NCBI RefSeq assembly: GCF_001270265.1
Contig: NZ_LGAP01000022.1
Location: 1-64,000 of the forward strand
DNA: 64,000 nt
From: Ensifer adhaerens
GTDB lineage: Bacteria; Pseudomonadota; Alphaproteobacteria; Rhizobiales; Rhizobiaceae
Reading direction: 5' to 3'
Shown: in pieces, positions 53,046-61,822 of the stretch
Numbering within the stretch: the first letter of the stretch is position 1
Layout: the number at the start of each line of letters is the position of its first letter
Made by a program: the position numbers and the translations under genes
Notes under the pieces: model-generated
The model's input: the letters and a program-made list of their open reading frames with translations, nothing else
The model's database searches: none
Told to the model about the DNA's origin: nothing

Positions 53046-53450
53046 CTAGCGGATTGCGGTTGCCTGCGACCAGACGACCATCCATCGGTCGTCGCGATAC
53101 TCGTATGCATCGGTGTGCCAGTAGTCGCTGCGGGGGACGTTGTGTCCGTCGAAGACGACCTCGAGCTGGGCGCGATAGCGGATGACCGCTGACCCTTCAT
53201 AGAGGCGGACGGCAATATCGGCAGGCTCCCAGGCCTGATACTTGATCCGGCCGGCCGCGATTGCCCCCAGATACTCGTCTCGTGAAAGGGATACGCCGAT
53301 CGGTGTTATCAACTGGAAGTCGGGAGCGTGAAACTGGCGTGCTAACGCGACATCGGCGCTGACCAGGGCGCGAAGCCGGGCGCGCTCCGTTTCGCGCAGA
53401 ACGTTGGCCTCATGCATCTGTCGTGCGGTGTCGGTTGCTGCTTGCGTCAT
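53046..53450 (-). CDS. NTF2/SnoaL-like protein
   Basis: 134 residues, one NTF2-like domain: ERARLRALVSADVALARQFHAPDFQLITPIG, SAVIRYRAQLEVVF, and DRWMVVWSQAT at the end. Typical of small ketosteroid-isomerase-like proteins without a catalytic assignment. It lies downstream of the epimerase (54582-53527) in the same direction, with 76 bp between; cotranscription is possible. Confidence 0.78.
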   Translation of the reverse strand: MTQAATDTARQMHEANVLRETERARLRALVSADVALARQFHAPDFQLITPIGVSLSRDEYLGAIAAGRIKYQAWEPADIAVRLYEGSAVIRYRAQLEVVFDGHNVPRSDYWHTDAYEYRDDRWMVVWSQATAIR

Positions 53451-53526
53451 GGGTATTCTCCGTCTGAAGGGATGAGAGATCGTTTGATCTCCATATGTCG
53501 TGAACGTTTGCCGCTAGGGGTTGATC

Positions 53527-54582
53527 TTATCTGCCGACGGAAACGGCGGGCACCAATCCCAAGGCAATGAGGCTTCTTGCGCTGGCGCAGATGCACTCCT
53601 CCTCCGGGCGTGAGTGCCAGTTCAGCAGGCGCCTGGCTTTCGACGCGTCCACGCTCAGGTCGCGGTTAAGCTCGTGAACGATAGTGCGGGCGTTGGGATC
53701 GGTTGATGCCATCGTCCTGATGATCTCGTCCGGGACTTCGCCGACCGGCAGTTGCGCGGCATGCTCGGAAAAGGTGCGGGCAAGGAGAACCACCAGCTCC
53801 TTGAGCCAGAAAAATCGACCGCCGACGATGAAGCGGTGACCGCCGGCATCAGGATTGGTCATCGCCCTGATATGGGCATCGGCGACGTCGCGCACGTCCA
53901 CGACCGAAAAGCCGAAGCGCGGGATGCCTTCGAAGCGACCGGTCATCAGATGGTAGATCAATCCGACGGAGGTCCCGAAATCGCACCCGAGCAATGGGAC
54001 GAGGATGACGCTCGGATTGATGACGGTGAGATCGAGGCCGGCCTCGTGTGCGAATGCCCAGGCGGCACGCTCGGTCAGAGTCTTGGACTTGTAGTAGGGC
54101 GTCGCCCGCGGGCTTTCGGGGTCGGTCCAGTTCTCTTCGGTAAAGGGCGCCTGCCCGTCGCCGTGGTTGGTGGCAGCAACCGATGAGGTAAGAACGACCC
54201 GCTCGACGTGTGCCCGGCGTGCGGCGCTGAGGACACGCAACGCGCCTTCGCGCGCCGTGTCAATCAATGCCCGCTCATTTTCGGGAAAGCCCGGAGGAAA
54301 CGGCGATGCCGTGTGAATGACATAGCGGCACCCTTCGACGGCCTCACGCCAGCCATCATCTGCATCGAGATCGGCCTGCACGAAGCCCAGCCGCTGCAAC
54401 TCGCCAGGCGCGTGCACGCCAAGCTGGCTTCGGACGGCCTCACACTTTCCCATGTTCCGCAGGCTGCCTCGAACCCGATAGCCCTGCTCCAGCAATTGCA
54501 AGGCGACATGGCCTGCGAGGAAACCGCCGATGCCCGTGACCAGCACGGTGTCATCCTGGTCCTTTGTTTCGGCAATGCGCAT
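53527..54582 (-). CDS. NAD-dependent epimerase/dehydratase, dihydroflavonol reductase-like
   Basis: 351 residues, extended short-chain dehydrogenase. Rossmann motif VTGIGGFLAGHVALQL (TGxxGFxxxH), the active-site region VLTSSVAATN, and YYKSKTLTERAAW (YxxxK). It resembles DFR/aldehyde-reductase types acting on aldehydes or ketones. AAGGAACC precedes ATG 54582. It is divergent from a TetR regulator at 54696, with a palindrome in the gap. Confidence 0.85.
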   Translation of the reverse strand: MRIAETKDQDDTVLVTGIGGFLAGHVALQLLEQGYRVRGSLRNMGKCEAVRSQLGVHAPGELQRLGFVQADLDADDGWREAVEGCRYVIHTASPFPPGFPENERALIDTAREGALRVLSAARRAHVERVVLTSSVAATNHGDGQAPFTEENWTDPESPRATPYYKSKTLTERAAWAFAHEAGLDLTVINPSVILVPLLGCDFGTSVGLIYHLMTGRFEGIPRFGFSVVDVRDVADAHIRAMTNPDAGGHRFIVGGRFFWLKELVVLLARTFSEHAAQLPVGEVPDEIIRTMASTDPNARTIVHELNRDLSVDASKARRLLNWHSRPEEECICASARSLIALGLVPAVSVGR

Positions 54583-54660
54583 CAAGGTTCCTTCTGGCCA
54601 TGCCGGAATAGCGGCCTTTCTTGAATTGGACAAATGGACTTTACATGTCTAGCTGTCTTT

Positions 54661-54686
54661 TTGACACTGTGGGCTCGAAGTGTCAA
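54661..54686. promoter_or_regulatory. TetR-type inverted repeat TTGACACT-N10-AGTGTCAA
   Basis: TTGACACT (54661-54668) and AGTGTCAA (54679-54686) are exact inverted copies around 10 bp. It lies ten bases before the TetR start and about 80 bp from the epimerase start, a natural site for autoregulation and repression of the epimerase. Confidence 0.72.
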
Positions 54687-54695
54687 TGTGTCTGC

Positions 54696-55283
54696 ATGAT
54701 ATCGACTGAACAGAAAACGATGCACATCCTCGATGCCGCGTTGCCGGTGTTCGTGCGCTTTGGCTTTCGCAAGGCGACGATGGCCGACATTGCGCGCGCT
54801 GCCGGAATCTCGCGGGCCTCGCTCTATCTGAGCTTCAACAGCAAGGAAGACCTGTTTCGAGCCGGTTCGGCGCGCGCGCACCGGCAGACGATGGCCGAGG
54901 TCGAGGTGGCGCTGAAGGGGCAGGGGAGCGTCTTTGACCGCATTGAAGCGGCGATCGCCACCTTTCAGCGGGGACTGATCGCCCCCTTCGGCGGAAGTGC
55001 CGAAGCAAGGGAGCTGTTCGAGGTCAATATGGCGCTGGCCGCCGATATTACGCTGGAGACGCGGGAGCGGCTTCTCGATCTTTTGTCGCTGGCTTTGCAC
55101 GAGGCTGCGGCCAAGGGGGAAATCGACCTTGGCGCTGTCGAAGCCCAACCCGCCAGCCTTGCCGGCATAATTCTCGCGGCGATGAGCGGCATCAAGGAAA
55201 TGCGAGGGGCGGAGCCAGGCCTTGGAGACGACACAAGGCTGTTCATGCGGCTCTTGCGTGCGGCGGTGACGCCGCCTGGCTAG
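54696..55283 (+). CDS. TetR-family transcriptional regulator
   Basis: 195 residues. A DNA-binding domain (1-50) with KATMADIARAAGISRASLYLSF is followed by an all-helical ligand domain. ATG 54696 gives the family N-terminus; the frame is open upstream over the inverted repeat at 54661. Likely represses itself and the divergent epimerase gene. Confidence 0.87.
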   Translation: MISTEQKTMHILDAALPVFVRFGFRKATMADIARAAGISRASLYLSFNSKEDLFRAGSARAHRQTMAEVEVALKGQGSVFDRIEAAIATFQRGLIAPFGGSAEARELFEVNMALAADITLETRERLLDLLSLALHEAAAKGEIDLGAVEAQPASLAGIILAAMSGIKEMRGAEPGLGDDTRLFMRLLRAAVTPPG

Positions 55284-55375
55284 GCGAAAGCAATCACGCT
55301 ATTTCTGTCTGAAGCTTGTGGACTCCGGCTGCCGGTGGCGCGGAAGTCCTTCTTGTCGTCAGTCGATTGCAGGCA

Positions 55376-55405
55376 GTCGTGGCGCGCCGGAGAGCGCGCC
55401 ACGAC
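55376..55405. terminator. Hairpin between the TetR gene and guaA
   Basis: Perfect 12-bp stem GTCGTGGCGCGC (55376-55387) with 55394-55405, loop CGGAGA. It lies 10 bp after the guaA stop on the minus strand. No clear T tract follows, so terminator activity is uncertain. Confidence 0.5.
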
Positions 55406-55414
55406 CAGCCAAGA

Positions 55415-56977
55415 TCATTCCCACTCGATCGTGCCGGGCGGCTTCGAGGTGACGTCGTAGACCACGCGGTTGATGCCACGGACCTCGTTGATGATGCGAG
55501 TCGCCGCGCGGCCGAGGAACTCCATGTCGTAGTGGTAGAAGTCCGCCGTCATGCCGTCGACCGAGGTGACGGCGCGCAGCGCACAGACGAACTCGTAGGT
55601 GCGGCCGTCGCCCATGACGCCGACCGTCTGGACCGGCAGCAGCACGGCAAACGCCTGCCAGATGGCGTCGTAGAGGCCGGCCTTGCGGATCTCGTCGAGA
55701 TAGATCGCGTCGGCTTCGCGCAGGATCTCGAGCTTCTCGCGGCTGATGCCGCCCGGGCAACGGATGGCGAGGCCCGGTCCCGGGAAGGGATGGCGGCCGA
55801 TGAAGCTGTCGGGCAGGCCGAGTTCGCGGCCGAGCACGCGGACTTCGTCCTTGAACAGCTCGCGCAGCGGCTCGACCAGCTGCATGTTCATGCGTTCAGG
55901 CAGGCCGCCGACATTGTGGTGCGACTTGATCGTCACCGACGGACCGCCGGTGAAGGAAACGCTTTCGATGACGTCGGGATAAAGCGTGCCCTGGGCGAGG
56001 AAATCCGCGCCGCCGAGCTTCTTCGCCTCTTCCTCGAACACCTCTATGAACAGGCGGCCGATGATCTTGCGCTTGGTTTCCGGATCGCTGACGCCTTCCA
56101 GTTCGCCGATGAAGCGGTCGGAGGCGTCGACGTGCAGCAGGTGCAGGTTGTAGTGCTCTTGGAACATCGAAACGACGTTCTTCGCCTCGTCCTTGCGCAT
56201 CAGGCCATGGTCGACGAGGATGCAGGTCAGCTGGTCGCCGACCGCCTCGTGGATCAGGAGGGCCGCAACCGAGCTGTCGACGCCGCCCGAAAGCGCACAG
56301 ATCACCTTCTTGTCGCCGACCTGTTTGCGGATCGCGTCCACCGCCTTGGCGCGGTAAGCCGACATCGACCAATCGCCCTTGATGCCGGCGATCTTGTGCA
56401 CGAAGTTGGCGATCAGCTTGGCGCCATCAGGCGTGTGCACCACTTCCGGGTGGAACTGCACGGCATAGTACTTGCGCTTCTCGTCGGCGATGAAGGCGAA
56501 CGGGGCGTTGGCCGAGGTGGCGACGACTTCGAAGCCTTCGGGGATCGCGGTGACGCGGTCGCCATGCGACATCCAGACTTGGTGGCGCGAGCCAAGGGAC
56601 CAGACGCCGTCGAACAGTGCGCAGTCCTTTTCGACCTCGAGAAAGGCGCGGCCGAATTCGCGGTGGTGGCCGCTCTCGACCTTACCGCCGAGCTGGGCGC
56701 ACATGGTCTGCTGGCCGTAACAGATGCCGAAGACCGGCAGACCGGAATCGAAGATCACCGACGGAGCGCGCGGCGAGCCGATGTCGAGGGTAGAGGCCGG
56801 GCTGCCGGAGAGGATGACGGCTTTCGGCTTCAGCCGCTGAAAACCTTCTTCCGCCGACTGGAACGGCACGATTTCGCAATAGACACCGGATTCGCGCACG
56901 CGCCGGGCGATGAGCTGCGTCACCTGGCTGCCGAAATCGACGATGAGAACGGTGTCGGGATGGGCTGTCTGGGTCAT
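55415..56977 (-). CDS. guaA: GMP synthase (glutamine-hydrolysing)
   Basis: 520 residues. Glutamine amidotransferase domain (about 10-195) with Cys86 in [11 protein letters not shown]. The ATP pyrophosphatase domain (about 200-390) has the PP-loop [12 protein letters not shown], and the C-terminal dimerisation domain ends with PPGTIEWE. It converts XMP to GMP. Start and length are standard. It stands alone, with a hairpin downstream and mtnN upstream in the same direction. Confidence 0.97.
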   Translation of the reverse strand: MTQTAHPDTVLIVDFGSQVTQLIARRVRESGVYCEIVPFQSAEEGFQRLKPKAVILSGSPASTLDIGSPRAPSVIFDSGLPVFGICYGQQTMCAQLGGKVESGHHREFGRAFLEVEKDCALFDGVWSLGSRHQVWMSHGDRVTAIPEGFEVVATSANAPFAFIADEKRKYYAVQFHPEVVHTPDGAKLIANFVHKIAGIKGDWSMSAYRAKAVDAIRKQVGDKKVICALSGGVDSSVAALLIHEAVGDQLTCILVDHGLMRKDEAKNVVSMFQEHYNLHLLHVDASDRFIGELEGVSDPETKRKIIGRLFIEVFEEEAKKLGGADFLAQGTLYPDVIESVSFTGGPSVTIKSHHNVGGLPERMNMQLVEPLRELFKDEVRVLGRELGLPDSFIGRHPFPGPGLAIRCPGGISREKLEILREADAIYLDEIRKAGLYDAIWQAFAVLLPVQTVGVMGDGRTYEFVCALRAVTSVDGMTADFYHYDMEFLGRAATRIINEVRGINRVVYDVTSKPPGTIEWE

Positions 56978-57071
56978 GTCGGGCCTTCAAACAAGCTTGA
57001 TCATGGCGAGCCTTTAATGAAAGCCCGTCTTCTGCGCAACGATTAGATTGCACCCGGACAATCCCGGGCTT

Positions 57072-57710
57072 TCAGAGCCGGACTTCTCCGGTGCCGATCG
57101 CGGTCTCAAGCCTGTCGATGACGCCGGCGAGCTTTTCGTCGATGACGTGCAAATACTCTGTCCAGTCGCTCACGTGCTTGAGCTCGGCCTTGCCGTCGGA
57201 AATGCCGCGAAGCGCGATGAGCGGCACGCCGAAGGACTGGCAGGCGCGCAGCACAGCGTAGGTCTCCATCTCCACCATGTCGGCGTCGATGCCGTCATAG
57301 GCGATGCCGGAGATGATGTTGGCGCCGGTCGAAAGCCTGGCCTCCTTGATGCCGGGAATGCGGTGCGGCAGCGAAACGACGGCGGGAAGATCGAGAAACG
57401 GCGTCGCGCCTTTCTCGAAACCGAGCGCCGAGGCGTCCATGTCGCGGTAGCCGACCGATATCGCCTGATAGACTTCGGTCTGCTCGAGCTTGGCCGCACC
57501 CGCCGAACCGAGCGAGACAACGAGATCCGGGAGAGTGTCTTGGGCGGCAAGGCCCGCCAGCGTCTTCGTCAGGGTGACTGCGGCCTCGACCGGTCCGACG
57601 CCGGTCATCAGCGGCGCGATCCGCGCCTTCAGATGAGGGCCGTATTCGGCATCGACCGCCATGACATAGAGAACCGTGCGGCCGGCGACGTCCTTCATTT
57701 CAAAATTCAT
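57072..57710 (-). CDS. mtnN: 5'-methylthioadenosine/S-adenosylhomocysteine nucleosidase
   Basis: 212 residues, a PNP/UDP-phosphorylase fold. Features: MAVDAEYG, LMTGVGPVEAAVTLTKTLAG (nucleotide region), VSLGSAGA, ADMVEMETYAVLRAC and LRGISDGKAE with the catalytic Asp. It splits MTA/SAH to adenine and a thio sugar, recycling methionine. The start overlaps the thioesterase stop by four bases (ATGA). ATG 57698 is an alternative. Confidence 0.88.
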   Translation of the reverse strand: MNFEMKDVAGRTVLYVMAVDAEYGPHLKARIAPLMTGVGPVEAAVTLTKTLAGLAAQDTLPDLVVSLGSAGAAKLEQTEVYQAISVGYRDMDASALGFEKGATPFLDLPAVVSLPHRIPGIKEARLSTGANIISGIAYDGIDADMVEMETYAVLRACQSFGVPLIALRGISDGKAELKHVSDWTEYLHVIDEKLAGVIDRLETAIGTGEVRL

Positions 57711-58159
57711 CCTTCGATACCCTCGCGTCCGCGGATCACCATCATCGTGCCGGTCATCGAGGCGATCAGCTTGGCCGGTCCGTCCGAGCGGATCGCGTAG
57801 CCGCGCCCGTCGGAGACGATGATCGTCGTGCCCGGCTTGGTGACTTCGCCACGAAACAGGAAGCGCTCGCCGCGTCCCGGCGACAGCAGGTTGACCTTGA
57901 ATTCGATCGTCAGGATCGAGGCATCAGGGTCGATGACGGAATAGGCGGCATAGGTGCCGGCCGAATCGAGCGCCGCGGAGATCACGCCCGCATGCAGGAA
58001 ACCGTGCTGCTGCGTCAGCTTCTCGTCGAAGGGCAGTTCGATTTCGACCGTGCCCTGCTCGACCAGCGTCAGTTCCGCGCCGATCGTCTCCATGGCCGCC
58101 TGTCGTGCGAAGCTTTCCCTGATGCGTCTGCGGAAATCTGGGGGATCGCTGTCGTCCAT
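57707..58159 (-). CDS. PaaI-type hotdog thioesterase
   Basis: 150 residues, a hotdog fold: TIGAELTLVEQGTVEIELPF, QQHGFLHAGVISAALDSAGTYAA (the catalytic HGxxHAG-type helix), TIEFKVNLLSP. Hydrolyses acyl-CoA thioesters, probably aromatic or medium-chain. Overlaps mtnN at the stop. First gene of the pair. Confidence 0.87.
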   Translation of the reverse strand: MDDSDPPDFRRRIRESFARQAAMETIGAELTLVEQGTVEIELPFDEKLTQQHGFLHAGVISAALDSAGTYAAYSVIDPDASILTIEFKVNLLSPGRGERFLFRGEVTKPGTTIIVSDGRGYAIRSDGPAKLIASMTGTMMVIRGREGIEG

Positions 58160-58248
58160 CAGTCAATACGGCCCTGGTTGTCGTGGGAGGCCCCATTGCC
58201 TCCGTATCGATCGACGGACAGTGGCATGACCAGACCAGTGCGACAAGC

Positions 58249-58700
58249 TCAATTCATGAGGAAAATCGAGCCGTTGAGCAGCGTCGCGAACGCCACCCAG
58301 GCGAGATAGGGCAGGAACAGCAGAGCCGAAACGCGGTCTCGGCGCCAGCTTGCGACGATGACGCCGGCGACCGCGATCAAAAGCGCAATGATGACGATCA
58401 ATGCCGACGAGACATCCTGCATGCCGAGAACAGCGGCGACCACAGGACGTTGAGGATCATCTGCGCCAGCCACAATCGCATCGCGGCGGTGCGGCGGTGG
58501 TCAAGAAACAGGCGGGCGCCGACAATGCCGATCATCACCTAGAGGATCGACCAGACCGGGGCGAAGATCCAGTTGGGCGGATTGAAGGCCGGTTTTGCCA
58601 GCGACTGATACCATTCGCCGGGCATGTTGTTGTAGCCGATGAGAAAGCCGAGACCGAGAACGGCTGCGACGAAGACCGCGTAGACGATGGTTTTGTTCAT
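58249..58700 (-). pseudogene. tspO: TspO/MBR family gene with a stop codon and a frameshift
   Basis: ATG 58700 opens MNKTIVYAVFVAAVLGLGFL and PNWIFAPVWSIL of a TspO sensor/tryptophan-rich protein. A TAG (58541-58539) stands where Tyr (LYVMIG) is expected. Reading continues in frame (IVGARLFLDHRRTAAMRLWL, then LNVLWSPLF) until about 58429, where one base is missing and the frame changes to GMQDVSSALIVIIALL, then SWRRDRVSALLFLPYLAWV and LLNGSIFLMN. Two separate lesions argue for a true pseudogene of a five-helix porphyrin-binding membrane protein. Confidence 0.85.
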
Positions 58701-58784
58701 GGCATTGGCAGATAGAGCGCCCTTGAGTGCTTTCCAGCAGCGATGGCTGTTTCGAAGCGCCCATGCGCCACCTATATCTCTGCC

Positions 58785-59339
58785 ATGAAAAGCTTTCGCC
58801 GCATCGACATCCGGCCAGCCGGACCGGACGACATCATGATGATCGCTTCCGTCATCGTCGAAACCTGGCGATCGACGTTTCGCGGGCTGATCTCCGATGC
58901 CTTTCTCGATGCCATGAGCATCGAGGAGCAGGCGGTGCGCCATGCCAGGCGCATGCGCGTTGCCGACGTTTTCCACCTGGTTGCCGTCGACATGAGTACG
59001 AACAGGGTGATCGGTTTCGCCAATTATGGCAAAGCCCGCTCGATGCCGCCGCGTTTCGATCGCGAGCTCTATGCGCTCTATATCCTCAAGGAGTTTCAAG
59101 GGGCGGGCATCGGCTCGGCGCTGGTGCGCAGCGCGGCGGCCCATTGCCGGGAGCTGGGCGGCGCGTCGCTGTTTGCCTGGGTGCTTTCCAGCAACCCGAA
59201 CAGGGCGTTTTACGAGCGCCTGGGCGCGATCGCCGTCGGCCAGGGCCAGGTGAGCCTCGGCGGTGACAACCACGACCAGACCGCCTATCAATGGGACAAT
59301 CTGGCAAAGCTCGCCGGCGAGGGCCGGTTTTCAGCCTGA
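58785..59339 (+). CDS. GNAT family N-acetyltransferase
   Basis: About 184 residues. RPAGPDDIMMIASVIVETWR starts the fold, motif A is LYILKEFQGAGIGSALVRSA, and SSNPNRAFYERLGA is the C-terminal part. It acetylates an unknown amine. The start is uncertain: ATG 58785 (MKSFRR) or ATG 58743 (MAVSK), neither with a good ribosome site. Divergent from the broken tspO gene. Confidence 0.8.
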   Translation: MKSFRRIDIRPAGPDDIMMIASVIVETWRSTFRGLISDAFLDAMSIEEQAVRHARRMRVADVFHLVAVDMSTNRVIGFANYGKARSMPPRFDRELYALYILKEFQGAGIGSALVRSAAAHCRELGGASLFAWVLSSNPNRAFYERLGAIAVGQGQVSLGGDNHDQTAYQWDNLAKLAGEGRFSA

Positions 59340-59360
59340 GACCTGCTGTCAGCTGCGGCC

Positions 59361-59466
59361 GCTGCATAATTCCTTAAATCGGAACCGATTTGAGGAGGAA
59401 ATTATGCAGCAAGTTTAAAGTGTTACAGCGTCCCTGGCGCGTCATGTTTGACGCGCGGCACTGTAA
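59361..59466. repeat. Second palindromic repeat family, full copy (copy 3)
   Basis: First hairpin 59361-59410: GCTGCATAATTCC, AAATCGG/CCGATTT core, GGAAATTATGCAGC. Second hairpin 59422-59466: TTTACAG-type arms with GGCGCGTCA and TGACGCGC. The second part matches the reverse complement of 3216-3277 and partly 9133-9190. The 3' end of the DUF1513 gene lies inside it. Confidence 0.75.
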
Positions 59467-60544
59467 GCCGGACGATATGCTGGTCCCAGGCGACCCGGTT
59501 CTGGTGATCCTTGAAGCGGCCGTCATAGGACGACACGGCAAAACCGTGATCTGCGGTGGCGACGCCGGCAGCATCGGTCACGCGCTGCTCCTTCAAAACG
59601 GCGCCGGTGCGGGCATCGAGCGTCACGGCAATACCGCCCTTGGGCGAGGTGAGGCCGATCAGTCCCTCGTTACGGTTGACGGCGATGGCGCCGACATAGT
59701 TGGCGAGCGCCGCCGTCGTGCTTTCGGGCAGCGATATGAAAGCGAGATCTTCGCCGTGAGAGAAACGGCCGACAAGCGGCGGCAGGTCGTCGCGCGCGCC
59801 TTCATACTGGCAGGCAAACCAGATCTCGCCTTTCGGGCCGATATCGACGTGTCGGGTGGAGAGCCGTCTGAGTTCGCCAGGCAGCGTATGCTTCTGGATC
59901 AGAGCGCCGGTCACGGTATCGACCAATGTCAGGCTCGGCTCCATATGGTCGAGATTGAGCTTGGTGCGGCCGAAATCCGGATGGGTCTCGATGCCGCCAT
60001 TGGCGATGGCCAGCATCCGGCCGTCGGCGGATAGCGTCATGTCGTGCGGGCCGATGCCATAGGTCGGAATCTCGCCGATGCGGGCGAAGCTGCGCGTACC
60101 ATCGTAGATGCCGATCATGCCGCGGTTGGCGGCAAAATCGTTTTCGGTGGCGTAGAGCAGGCGGCCATCGGCGGAAAAGCAGCCATGACCGTAGAAATGC
60201 CGGCCTTCGGCGGCGGCAACGACCACCGGTTCGGCGCTGCCGTCGGTCGCAAGGATCATTGCATAGGTGCCGGGGCGGCGGGCAAAGGCCACCGTCCGCC
60301 TGCTGGCTGCAGAATAGGCCATGCCATGGGCGCGTGCCGGAAGCGCCGTGCGCTCGACGATCTCGCCGGCCTCCGTCAACGTGGCAACGCCGTAGCTTCC
60401 GTCCGGCGCCATGAAGGCGGAGGCAAACACCGCGTCGGCGCGCTCAAGGGCAAAGGCACCGCGGGCACCGAGCGTCGCCGCCCAGGCGGCGCCGGCCATC
60501 TTGATGAAACTGCGTCGGTCGATCAGACCCGTGGTGGCGCGCAT
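59423..60544 (-). CDS. DUF1513 periplasmic protein, probable Tat substrate
   Basis: About 373 residues. A twin-arginine motif RRSFIKMAGAAW at the start predicts Tat export. The mature part has a WD40/YVTN-like beta-propeller pattern (FSADGRLLYATENDF, LSADGRMLAIANGGI, STRHVDIGPKGEIWF). DUF1513 proteins occur in iron-linked loci with imelysin and DUF1111. The last residues (VPRVKHDAPGTL) are encoded by the repeat at 59422, so the C-terminus was likely changed by repeat insertion. ATG 60562 is an alternative start. Confidence 0.8.
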   Translation of the reverse strand: MRATTGLIDRRSFIKMAGAAWAATLGARGAFALERADAVFASAFMAPDGSYGVATLTEAGEIVERTALPARAHGMAYSAASRRTVAFARRPGTYAMILATDGSAEPVVVAAAEGRHFYGHGCFSADGRLLYATENDFAANRGMIGIYDGTRSFARIGEIPTYGIGPHDMTLSADGRMLAIANGGIETHPDFGRTKLNLDHMEPSLTLVDTVTGALIQKHTLPGELRRLSTRHVDIGPKGEIWFACQYEGARDDLPPLVGRFSHGEDLAFISLPESTTAALANYVGAIAVNRNEGLIGLTSPKGGIAVTLDARTGAVLKEQRVTDAAGVATADHGFAVSSYDGRFKDHQNRVAWDQHIVRLTVPRVKHDAPGTL

Positions 60545-60626
60545 GCCATTCTCGCCTGCCATTTTGTCGGGCCGGCAGCAGAATTCCGCTGCCGGTCCTT
60601 TCGCTACGATGTAGCAGATTACTCTT

Positions 60627-61616
60627 TCAGAGCCAGCCCCGCCGCTTGAAGTAGAGGAAAGGCACGATCGCCGAAAGCACCATCAGCGCCAGGGCATAGG
60701 GGTATCCGAACCGCCACTGAAGCTCCGGCATGATCTCGAAGTTCATGCCGTAGATCGAGGCGACCAGCGTCGGCGGCAGGAATACGACGGCGGCGACCGA
60801 GAAGATCTTGATGATCTGGTTCTGCTCCAGATTGATCAGGCCGAGCGTTGCGTCGAGCAGGAAGTTGATCTTGTTCGACAGGAACAGCGCGTGGTCGCCA
60901 AGCGATGTCGCATCGCGCTGGATCAGCTTGATCCGCTGCCGGCTTTCCTTGGCCGCCTTGCGCGGGCCGATGCCTTCGAGGGCGACATGATAGGCGACGA
61001 GTCGGCCGATGCTGACCAGGCTTTCGCGGATGATCGTCAGAAGGTCGCCCTTCTGGCCGATCTGCTCGATCAGCGACTGCAGGTCGCGCGTCTTCTTGGT
61101 AGCGCTGGCATTGGTCTTGCGGAACACTTCACGCGAAATGCCGTCGACCTCGCTGCCGGCCCGCTCCAGCGCGTCGGCGGTGCGGTCGATCATCGCTTCG
61201 AGAAGCCCCAGCATGGCCATTTCGCCCGTTTCGCAGCCCTGGCCGTTGGCCTTCTGAAGCCTATTGGCATAGGTCTGAAACGGTTTCGGGTCGGCATGGC
61301 GCACGGTCACGAGCGTCACGCCCTTGACGATGAAGGTCACGGGGACCTTGACCGGATAATCGCTGTCGAGCTTGGCAACCGCCGTCATGGTCATGAACTG
61401 CGCGCCGTCTTCCTGGTAGAGGCGGTCGGACAGCTCGATTTCCTGCATCTCGTCACGGGTCGGGATTTCGATGCCGAGCTGGCTCTGGACCAGTCGGGTC
61501 TCCTCCACGGACGGATTGAGCAGATCGAACCAGATGACCGGCGTCGGCGAGGCAAGGCTGTCGAGCATATCGACGAGCACGAGGTGGCTGTTCTGGCTTT
61601 TGTAGATGCGCAGCAT
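60627..61616 (-). CDS. corA: CorA-family magnesium/cobalt transporter
   Basis: About 329 residues. A large cytoplasmic alpha/beta domain is followed by two C-terminal helices with the YGMNFE (GMN) selectivity motif and GYPYALALMVLSAIVPFLYF. It imports Mg2+ and Co2+ as a pentamer. It lies between the imelysin and DUF1513 genes, all on the minus strand. The start is uncertain among 61640, 61628 and 61616; GGAG favours 61616. A stem at 60572-60595 downstream may act as a terminator. Confidence 0.92.
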   Translation of the reverse strand: MLRIYKSQNSHLVLVDMLDSLASPTPVIWFDLLNPSVEETRLVQSQLGIEIPTRDEMQEIELSDRLYQEDGAQFMTMTAVAKLDSDYPVKVPVTFIVKGVTLVTVRHADPKPFQTYANRLQKANGQGCETGEMAMLGLLEAMIDRTADALERAGSEVDGISREVFRKTNASATKKTRDLQSLIEQIGQKGDLLTIIRESLVSIGRLVAYHVALEGIGPRKAAKESRQRIKLIQRDATSLGDHALFLSNKINFLLDATLGLINLEQNQIIKIFSVAAVVFLPPTLVASIYGMNFEIMPELQWRFGYPYALALMVLSAIVPFLYFKRRGWL

Positions 61617-61822
61617 TTTGGGCTCCATAGGGCGAGTCATCCGACCGCCACGAAGCCCTGATCAATCAGGACCGAGCGGTCGTGAGCATGAAGGCTCGAC
61701 TTCGACTGTCGGGGTTCATTGCAAGTTGATCCTTGTGGTGAAACGTGCCCGCGAGAGCGGACACGGGAGCGCTTTGCGCCCAAACGGGGGGATTGTCAAC
61801 ACCTCGGCTGGAGGCTTCTCGT

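Noticed and set aside
55316-57046. 576-residue antisense ORF opposite guaA
   Set aside because: Shadow frame with no ribosome site or domain.
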